NCBI GenBank assembly: GCA_030634675.1
Contig: DAOWAH010000068.1
Span: forward strand, 1-7,510
DNA from: Fidelibacterota bacterium
Lineage (GTDB): Bacteria; Marinisomatota; Marinisomatia; Marinisomatales; TCS56
Direction of reading: 5' to 3'
DNA length: 7,510 nt
Under the pieces are notes generated by a model. That model saw only the letters and a program-made list of their open reading frames with translations. It did no database searches and was not told the DNA's origin. Both the position numbers and the translations under genes were made by a program. The first letter of the stretch is position 1. The number at the start of each line of letters is the position of its first letter. Positions 1 to 5,109 of the stretch are shown here, one piece after another.

Positions 1-617
1 GGACCCATTTTCCAGTTGGGGTGGTTCAGGGCCTCGGTAACCGTTATATCTTGGAAGGTGTTCTCAGCGCGGTTGCGGAAAGGACCGCCGCTGCCAGTCA
101 GGATCAAACGCTTGACATCCGCCATGTCTTCACCAGCGAGACATTGCCAGATGGCCGAATGTTCACTGTCTACCGGGAAAATCCGGCTGCCTGATTCAAG
201 ACGCAGTCGCTTAATTATTGCGCCGGCCATCACCAGACTTTCCTTGTTGCTCAAAGCTACGTCGATTCCAGCCTTAAGCGCCGCAATGGTCGGAACCATT
301 CCCGCCGATCCTACTACAGCATTAAGTATCAGATCAACATCACTTCGACCGGCTGCCTCCGTTAAACCTGCTGCACCACTTAAAACAGTTATGCCGGTAT
401 CAGATAAACTCTGCTCAACTTTCCTGGCCACTGTCTCATCGATAATTACAACCATATCCGGGTGATATTTATGTGCCTGTTGAATTAACAAATCCGCATT
501 CTTATTCGCCGACAGACAAATAACCTGAAATTGGTCGTTCAGATTATCAACTACTTTGAGAGCATTAACTCCAATTGAACCGGTGGAACCAAGGATTGTT
601 AAACGACGCAGCATCAT
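1..617 (-). CDS. dxr: 1-deoxy-D-xylulose 5-phosphate reductoisomerase, N-terminal 205 residues (3' end outside window)
   Basis: This enzyme converts DXP to 2-C-methyl-D-erythritol 4-phosphate with NADPH and a divalent metal, the committed step of the MEP isoprenoid pathway, in the cytoplasm. I translated the minus strand from 617 to the window edge without meeting a stop. The N-terminus carries the NADPH-binding loop GSTGSIG (residues 10-16). SNKESLV follows, then PVDSEHSAI, whose D150 and E152 are the metal ligands and fall at the E. coli numbers. LTGSGGPF (173-180) and NHPNWKMG close the visible part. These motifs are diagnostic for Dxr/IspC. About half of a usual ~390-400 residue protein is present. 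Two adjacent ATG codons (617 and 614) can serve as start; the first overlaps the preceding gene's TGA as ATGA, which suggests translational coupling. No strong Shine-Dalgarno is seen. Nothing appears broken. Confidence 0.96.
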   Translation of the reverse strand, partial: MMLRRLTILGSTGSIGVNALKVVDNLNDQFQVICLSANKNADLLIQQAHKYHPDMVVIIDETVARKVEQSLSDTGITVLSGAAGLTEAAGRSDVDLILNAVVGSAGMVPTIAALKAGIDVALSNKESLVMAGAIIKRLRLESGSRIFPVDSEHSAIWQCLAGEDMADVKRLILTGSGGPFRNRAENTFQDITVTEALNHPNWKMG

Positions 618-1330
618 TTCATTTCTTTAACAATATCCACGGTAATCTTTGCCGCATGGGGATGCATATGACAATGTAATCCTAATCTACCAAACGGAAA
701 ACCGGTAATTTGTTCACCGACATATAGATAATTAGTCTGTCCTGTAAAACGCGCACCGTAGGTATCATCGCTATCAAGTGTTACACGCCCAGAAAAAAGG
801 TTGGTACCAAAACCAAGCTGGATGGGTATTTTTAACAGATGAAATTGACGCCGAATTAAGACATCCGACGATCGCAGATAAATATCACTGGGTCCCTGCA
901 AATAGGTAAAATTAATATTGACTACCCAAGCATCTTCCTGATTTTCTCTGTTAATGAATAAAATTCCACCGTAAGACGTAATTTGTACCACGTCCTCACC
1001 GGAGCCGAAACCGCTGATTTTACCGGTTAAAATCAGATTGGAAGTAACTAAATAACCCGCATCAATCAATGGAATAATACCAGCCTGCTTCCCGGATGAT
1101 AAAGCCTTTTGAAAATAGACTGGATAGGACAACGAAAAGCCAAGACGCAAGCGCCTGGACGGATCATTGGAAAACAGCGGATGATGTCCCAAAGACAGCC
1201 CGGTTCCCTGCATTAACATTTGAACCCTGGAATCAAAATCATCGCCGGTCAAATCATCAAGATCGAAAGTATGTAGTTGCCCCCATAAAAAAAGCGGCCC
1301 AGTCATTAGAAACAGAAAAAACAACCACAC
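614..1330 (-). CDS. Unrecognised exported protein, probably outer-membrane or periplasmic and beta-rich
   Basis: I do not recognise the family. The frame ends in TGA at 616-614, overlapping the dxr start. The start is uncertain. GTG at 1330 gives 238 residues and avoids overlap with lpxA. The frame stays open to a TTG at 1405, giving 263 residues and a 50-base overlap with lpxA. Neither has a convincing Shine-Dalgarno; GTG has only AGG six bases upstream. The hydrophobic run WLFFLFLMTGPLFLWG followed by QLHTF reads as a signal peptide cleaved at G|Q. The GTG start leaves its n-region without a positive charge, whereas the upstream start would include RHR. The mature part has many alternating hydrophobic/polar stretches (for example RLRLGFSLSYPV), Gly/aromatic residues and no transmembrane helix, as in small beta-barrels. 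The C-terminus contains the cluster HCHMHPH. Its place between lpxA and dxr suggests an envelope role, but that is inference only. Confidence 0.72.
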   Translation of the reverse strand: MWLFFLFLMTGPLFLWGQLHTFDLDDLTGDDFDSRVQMLMQGTGLSLGHHPLFSNDPSRRLRLGFSLSYPVYFQKALSSGKQAGIIPLIDAGYLVTSNLILTGKISGFGSGEDVVQITSYGGILFINRENQEDAWVVNINFTYLQGPSDIYLRSSDVLIRRQFHLLKIPIQLGFGTNLFSGRVTLDSDDTYGARFTGQTNYLYVGEQITGFPFGRLGLHCHMHPHAAKITVDIVKEMK

Positions 1331-1356
1331 GCCGGGCCTGTGCCGGCCCAGTGGTT
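1311..1356 (-). terminator. Possible intrinsic terminator or attenuator at the lpxA stop codon
   Basis: On the minus strand the outer stem AACCAC (1356-1351) pairs with GTGGTT (1328-1323). Inside it GGGCC (1349-1345) pairs with GGCCC (1338-1334), or alternatively GCCGG (1347-1343) with CCGGC (1335-1331), with an internal loop between the two stems. G plus six T residues (1322-1316) and a further T-rich stretch CTGTTT follow the stem at once. This is the layout of a rho-independent terminator placed right at the end of lpxA (stop 1358-1356). It lies inside the open frame of the next gene, where the U-tract encodes part of the signal peptide's Leu/Phe run, so the T-run may simply be coding. It could reduce expression of the downstream gene and dxr, or be chance. 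Confidence 0.42.
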
Positions 1357-2129
1357 CAAATAATACTGCGCTCGCTGGTTTCGATAAAATGTACAATTTC
1401 TTCAATTTCAGGTAGATTAGGTAAATCTGATTCTAATTTTTCCAGGGCTGCTTGCCGTGGTAACCCTGAACGGAAGTATATCCGGTAGGCCCGTTTAATC
1501 AGGGTTCTGGTTTCAGCCGAAAAGCCACGGCGCTTTAAACCAACTCGATTGATACCGGCATAACGCAAAGGTTCTCCCGCGGCCAAAATATACGGGGGCA
1601 CATCCTGTACAACCCTGAAACCACCGCCAATGAAAACATGCCTACCGACTCGACAAAACTGATGAACTAATACGCCCCCTCCAAGAGAAGCAGCCTCACC
1701 TATTACAACATGTCCACCAAGCGTCGCCTGGTTGGCAAAAATCACATTTTCGCCCAGCAGACAATCATGGGCAATATGCACGTAAGCCATCAATAGACAA
1801 CCATTCCCGATTTTGGTAATTCCATGGGCGATTGTACCACGGTTCAGTGTACAAAATTCACGGATTATAACATTGTCTCCAATTTCCAGTTTGGTTTTTT
1901 CGCCGTTATATTTCAGATCCTGAGGCGGGGCACCGATTGAGGAATTATGGAGAATATTGCAATTTTTACCAATTGTGGTACCATCATCAATAGTGACATA
2001 ATTTCCAATAAACGATCCGGCGCCAATTTCCACATCATCGGCTATCACGGAATAAGGTCCGATAACGATATCTTCACCCAATCTGGCACTAGAACTAACG
2101 ATGGCCGTAGGATGAATCCGCGTGGAGAT
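1356..2129 (-). CDS. lpxA: UDP-N-acetylglucosamine acyltransferase LpxA (apparently AUC start)
   Basis: LpxA transfers a 3-hydroxyacyl chain from ACP to the 3-OH of UDP-GlcNAc, the first step of lipid A synthesis, as a cytosolic homotrimer. The sequence is a left-handed parallel beta-helix of hexapeptide repeats, then a helical C-terminus beginning near GLKRRGFS. Clear landmarks are SIGAPPQDLKYNGE, the HIAHD catalytic motif (H121 counting from the AUC; E. coli H125), LVHQFCRVG and QDVPPY. A Gly (169) aligns with the E. coli acyl-ruler G173, so a long acyl chain is possible. The first ATG/GTG/TTG in frame is TTG at 2081, but the conserved first coil IHPTAIV is encoded upstream of it. No canonical start exists between a TGA in frame inside lpxC-fabZ and that TTG. 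ATC at 2129 gives ISTRIHPTAIV, 257 residues (E. coli 262), with AGGGAG seven bases upstream. Function is certain; the start is inferred. Confidence 0.95.
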   Translation of the reverse strand: MSTRIHPTAIVSSSARLGEDIVIGPYSVIADDVEIGAGSFIGNYVTIDDGTTIGKNCNILHNSSIGAPPQDLKYNGEKTKLEIGDNVIIREFCTLNRGTIAHGITKIGNGCLLMAYVHIAHDCLLGENVIFANQATLGGHVVIGEAASLGGGVLVHQFCRVGRHVFIGGGFRVVQDVPPYILAAGEPLRYAGINRVGLKRRGFSAETRTLIKRAYRIYFRSGLPRQAALEKLESDLPNLPEIEEIVHFIETSERSII

Positions 2130-2140
2130 ATTTAATCTCC
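2124..2140 (-). promoter_or_regulatory. Hairpin enclosing the lpxA ribosome binding site, the lpxC-fabZ stop and the AUC start
   Basis: On the minus strand GGAGAT (2140-2135) is perfectly complementary to ATCTCC (2129-2124) across a 5-base loop TAAAT. The 5' arm contains most of the Shine-Dalgarno AGGGAG (2142-2137). The loop contains the UAA stop of lpxC-fabZ (2134-2132), and the 3' arm begins with the presumed AUC start of lpxA. Such a fold would hide the lpxA start until a ribosome finishing lpxC-fabZ opens it, giving translational coupling. The stem is only six pairs, so stability is modest and the regulatory role is inference. Confidence 0.5.
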
Positions 2141-3535
2141 CTGACGATCGACAGCCTGTGCGAAAACAACCGCATCCGCTACCAGTTTGTCACCAACGTA
2201 ACAGCGGCCAACCAGCCGTGCCAACCCCAAACGAAATTTATTCAATTCCATCTCAATACGTAATTGATCGCCTGGAATTACCGGAGCCCGGAAACGGGCT
2301 TTTTCAATCCCGGTAATGAACATATTCTTTTTAGAAGGATCGTCCATTGAGTTCAAAATTAAAAAAGCGCCGGCTTGAGCCATTGATTCAACAATCAGCA
2401 CACCGGGCATCACTGCTTGCTTCGGGAAATGCCCCGGAAAGAAAGGTTCGTTTACGGTTACGTTTTTAATTGCTGTTAGCCTTTCACCCGGAACAATATC
2501 CACAATACGATCCACTAAAATAAAAGGATAGCGGTGCGGTAAAACATTCATTATACCCTGTATGTCAAATAAATAATTGCTGTTAGCCCGAGCCTGAAAC
2601 CTTTTTTGCAGAATCTTCTTCTCGTATTCCTTCTTGATCTTCCGCACTAGTTCCACATTGCTGGCATGCCCACTGCGGGCTGCGATCACATGTCCACGGA
2701 TAGGAATTCCCAGCAGGGCCAGATCACCAATCAGATCCAGGGCTTTATGACGAACCGGCTCATTTTTAAAACGCAGTTTCTTCCCGTTTAAAATACCATT
2801 TGCTCCCAGGATTATCTCTTCCCTGATCCCAAAGGTTTTTCGCAGATGTTCAACCTCCTTACTATCGATTTCTTTATCAATAATGACAACAGCATTGTCC
2901 AGGGCACCCCCTTTAATTAAGCCCTTATCCTTTAATTGCTCGACTTCGCTCAGAAAGCAAAATGTGCGTGCCGGAGCTATCTGCTCAGCAAAATCTTTCT
3001 CCATATTATAAATGGAAGTGTATTGGGTACCCAGGGTCTTAATCTTATAATCAATCATAAAAGTGACCCGGAAACGGTCAGAAGGTAATACATGAATATC
3101 GATTCCACGATCCGGATCCGAGTAAGTAATGGTTTTATCAATTTCAAGCACTTCACGACGGGCATTTTGATCCGAAATTCCGGCCGCTAACAAGGCATCA
3201 ACAAATTCTTTGGAACTGCCATCAATCACGGGCGGTTCCTTTTCGGTTAATTCTATTAAAATGTTATCCAATCCGAGGCCGGTAATTGCTGCCAGAACAT
3301 GCTCAACTGTGTGAACGCGGACACCATTCTGCTTGATGGTGGTACCTCGCGATATATCCACTACATGATCAATATCAGCCTTGATTTCCGGGCATCCATC
3401 AATATCCATTCGGACAAACCGGATACCGGTATTAACATCCGCCGGCTTAAATGTAATCGTACATTCTACACCGGTATGCAATCCCTTACCAATAATGGAT
3501 GCGGGTTTAGATATGGTTTTTTGAAACTTACTCAT
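2132..3535 (-). CDS. lpxC-fabZ: Bifunctional UDP-3-O-acyl-N-acetylglucosamine deacetylase / 3-hydroxyacyl-ACP dehydratase (LpxC-FabZ fusion)
   Basis: A 467-residue fusion of two cytosolic enzymes. Residues 1 to ~300 are LpxC, the zinc hydrolase that deacetylates UDP-3-O-acyl-GlcNAc, the committed step of lipid A synthesis. Visible are GKGLHTG (17-22), HTVEHV with general base E78 and zinc ligand H79, PPVIDGSS, RHKALDLIGD with zinc ligands H263 and D267, and SGHASN with H290. After a basic linker (about 301-320, rich in Lys/Arg) comes FabZ: LPHRYPFILVDR (332-343), FFPGHFP with catalytic H369, and MPGVLIVESMAQ with catalytic E383. All catalytic residues are kept, so both halves should be active. 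The fusion is a known trait of Bacteroidota/Chlorobiota and relatives. Start ATG lies seven bases after the lpxD stop; GAAGG abuts the ATG with no spacing, so initiation may depend on coupling to lpxD. Confidence 0.97.
   Translation of the reverse strand: MSKFQKTISKPASIIGKGLHTGVECTITFKPADVNTGIRFVRMDIDGCPEIKADIDHVVDISRGTTIKQNGVRVHTVEHVLAAITGLGLDNILIELTEKEPPVIDGSSKEFVDALLAAGISDQNARREVLEIDKTITYSDPDRGIDIHVLPSDRFRVTFMIDYKIKTLGTQYTSIYNMEKDFAEQIAPARTFCFLSEVEQLKDKGLIKGGALDNAVVIIDKEIDSKEVEHLRKTFGIREEIILGANGILNGKKLRFKNEPVRHKALDLIGDLALLGIPIRGHVIAARSGHASNVELVRKIKKEYEKKILQKRFQARANSNYLFDIQGIMNVLPHRYPFILVDRIVDIVPGERLTAIKNVTVNEPFFPGHFPKQAVMPGVLIVESMAQAGAFLILNSMDDPSKKNMFITGIEKARFRAPVIPGDQLRIEMELNKFRLGLARLVGRCYVGDKLVADAVVFAQAVDRQGD
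2137..2142 (-). promoter_or_regulatory. Shine-Dalgarno of lpxA deciding the AUC start
   Basis: AGGGAG lies inside the last codons of lpxC-fabZ and ends seven bases before ATC at 2129. It is a good match to the anti-SD at ideal spacing, and is the main sequence argument that translation starts at this AUC and not at TTG 2081, which is 48 bases further on. Confidence 0.55.
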
Positions 3536-3542
3536 CCTTCGT

Positions 3543-4556
3543 TTAATCGGGAGTTATTACTTTATCTTCCAATTTTAACAATCGTTTTTTCAATAATGCA
3601 ATTGCTGTAAGCACAGCATCGCGTTTATTTTGCTCACGGATTTCACGTACTGGCATCCCGGCATAAACCTTGCCCCCCGGTATGGATTTGGTCACCCCGG
3701 TTTTGGCAGCACAAATGGCGCGGTCACCCACTTTCACGTGCGCAGCAACGCCAACCTGACCAGCGAATATACAATAGTCACCAATAATGGCACTACCTGC
3801 AAATCCGACTTCTCCTGCAACCAGACATCCTTTACCAATCTTAACATTATGGGCTACATGCACCAGATTATCAAACTTACTGCCAGCACCGATCTGTGTA
3901 TCGCCAATCGTTCCACGATCAATGGTACAATTCGCACCGAATTCCACATCATGTCCGACGGTGACCCGCCCGGTTTGAGGTATTTTATGATGGATGTCAT
4001 CGACAGTAACAAAGCCAAATCCATCACTACCAATCACTGTACCGCTATGAATCAACACACGATCACCAATCCGGCAGTTATGATAAATCACCACCCGTGG
4101 ATAAAGTTGAACATTGGTACCAATTTCAGTGTTATATCCAATTACCGTATGAGCACCGATAGTTGTATTAGATCCAATTTGCGCCCCCGTTTCAATTATA
4201 GAATATGGTCCAATACCAACATTTTCACCAATTTCTGCCGTAGGATCAACTATGGTGGTGGGATGGATACCTACCGCTAGCGGGACTGCCGATTGGAAAT
4301 ACTTTAAAATAATCGCCAGAGCCATTTGAGGATTATCAACAACAATCCCGGCCTGTTTTTTCAGTAAATTCCGATCGTTTGTAAAAACGGCGGCCGCTTT
4401 AGTGTCGTTTAGATATTTTTTGTAGCGCGGGTTGGCAAGAAAAGTGATCGTACCCGGCTTTCCGTTTTGAATTTCCGAAACACCGCTAATCTCCAATCGG
4501 GGATCCCCGATCAACTCCCCACCAACGAGCACAGCCAGCTCTTTCAGGGTGGACAA
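3543..4556 (-). CDS. lpxD: UDP-3-O-(3-hydroxyacyl)glucosamine N-acyltransferase LpxD
   Basis: LpxD adds a 3-hydroxyacyl chain from ACP to the 2-amino group of UDP-3-O-acyl-GlcN, the step after LpxC, as a cytosolic homotrimer. The 337-residue length is close to E. coli LpxD (341). Residues 1 to ~95 form the N-terminal uridine-binding domain, with the family pattern around GVSEIQNG and ITFLANPRY. About 100-290 is a hexapeptide-repeat left-handed beta-helix. The C-terminal ~35 residues are helical, rich in Lys/Leu. SDGFGF, DRGTIGDT and HVAHNVKIG are conserved, with H236 the likely catalytic base (E. coli H239). The start is TTG, two bases after the ompH stop. It is supported by GGAAG seven bases upstream and by alignment of the N-terminus to the family; a CTG two codons earlier is a weaker alternative. 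Confidence 0.97.
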   Translation of the reverse strand: MSTLKELAVLVGGELIGDPRLEISGVSEIQNGKPGTITFLANPRYKKYLNDTKAAAVFTNDRNLLKKQAGIVVDNPQMALAIILKYFQSAVPLAVGIHPTTIVDPTAEIGENVGIGPYSIIETGAQIGSNTTIGAHTVIGYNTEIGTNVQLYPRVVIYHNCRIGDRVLIHSGTVIGSDGFGFVTVDDIHHKIPQTGRVTVGHDVEFGANCTIDRGTIGDTQIGAGSKFDNLVHVAHNVKIGKGCLVAGEVGFAGSAIIGDYCIFAGQVGVAAHVKVGDRAICAAKTGVTKSIPGGKVYAGMPVREIREQNKRDAVLTAIALLKKRLLKLEDKVITPD

Positions 4557-4558
4557 AC

Positions 4559-5089
4559 TCAGTCTTCCGAACTAATCTTCCTCAGCTCGTGTAAAACATC
4601 ATCGGTTACATCGTAAGTAGGCTTCGCATAAAGCAAAGAAACCGAGGCATCCAGGATGTAATCATATCCTTTATCGATAGCGACTTTGTCAACAGCTTGT
4701 TTTACCTGAGCCAGAATCTCATACTCCAACTGAGCCTGCTTCTTATACAGTTCACCTTCCGGGCCAACCTTTTGCTGTTGGAAAAGCTGGATATCCTGTT
4801 GAAGTTGAGAAATCTGAGTTTCCTTTTTGCGGCGCCATTCCGGCGAACTCATCAGTCGTTGGGTCTCGAAGTCCTGACTTAAGCTGTCAAGCTTAGCCAC
4901 CATGGCCCCGTATTCAAACTGGACTTTACGGAAATCCATCTGTAGTTGAGATTCGGCATCGCGGAATTCTTCATATTCCGTTCTAATACGCTCAGACTTT
5001 ACGTAACCGACTTGTATTTGTCCTTGTACTGTAAATGGCAACAGTGTAATACCGGCCAGAACAGCTATCATAATCGTTTTGCGTGCCAC
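4559..5089 (-). CDS. ompH: OmpH/Skp-family periplasmic chaperone
   Basis: Skp-like proteins bind unfolded outer-membrane proteins in the periplasm and bring them to the BAM complex; the gene directly follows bamA, as in many Gram-negatives. The protein has 176 residues. Residues 1-23 (MARKTIMIAVLAG... ending PFTVQG) form a signal peptide cleaved before Q24. QIQVGYVKSERI is the first strand. About 35-120 is a Gln/Glu/Lys-rich coiled coil forming the tentacle arm. VAIDKGYDYILDASVSLLYA, followed by a YDVTDDVL-type ending, is the family's C-terminal signature. A longer frame with an ATG-like start at 5146 overlaps bamA, but GTG at 5089 is chosen: GGAGG lies six bases upstream and the signal peptide then starts correctly with ARK. 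Bacteroidota relatives often have two such genes; only one is in view. Confidence 0.94.
   Translation of the reverse strand: MARKTIMIAVLAGITLLPFTVQGQIQVGYVKSERIRTEYEEFRDAESQLQMDFRKVQFEYGAMVAKLDSLSQDFETQRLMSSPEWRRKKETQISQLQQDIQLFQQQKVGPEGELYKKQAQLEYEILAQVKQAVDKVAIDKGYDYILDASVSLLYAKPTYDVTDDVLHELRKISSED
4564..4568 (-). promoter_or_regulatory. Shine-Dalgarno of lpxD supporting a TTG start
   Basis: GGAAG within the last codons of ompH stands seven bases before TTG at 4556, with the ompH stop TGA (4561-4559) between them. It decides the start in the absence of a nearby ATG or GTG. Confidence 0.6.
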
Positions 5090-5095
5090 TGATTT

Positions 5096-5100
5096 CCTCC
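5096..5100 (-). promoter_or_regulatory. Strong Shine-Dalgarno of ompH deciding its GTG start
   Basis: GGAGG followed by a six-base spacer (AAATCA) leads to GTG at 5089. This is the best ribosome binding site in the window and fixes the ompH start at GTG. It lies in the 20-base gap after the bamA tandem stop TAA-TAG (5112-5107). Confidence 0.8.
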
Positions 5101-5109
5101 TTGTGACTA

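Noticed and set aside
16..465. Plus-strand open frame of 149 codons
   Set aside because: Antisense to dxr, whose NADPH- and metal-binding motifs are clear; the Ser/Arg/Pro-rich product looks like a shadow.
1096..1488. Plus-strand open frame of 130 codons across the lpxA end
   Set aside because: Antisense to lpxA and the unknown gene, with no Shine-Dalgarno or recognisable domain.
1720..4240. Repeated short motifs in lpxA and lpxD suggesting DNA repeats
   Set aside because: They are protein-level hexapeptide repeats of the left-handed beta-helix; the DNA copies are not similar enough to form a nucleotide repeat array.
3630..4280. Long plus-strand open frame of 216 codons
   Set aside because: It lies wholly antisense to lpxD, whose conserved motifs cover the same bases. 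Its length comes from the repetitive hexapeptide codons and its product is an Asn/Thr/Ile-rich sequence resembling no family.
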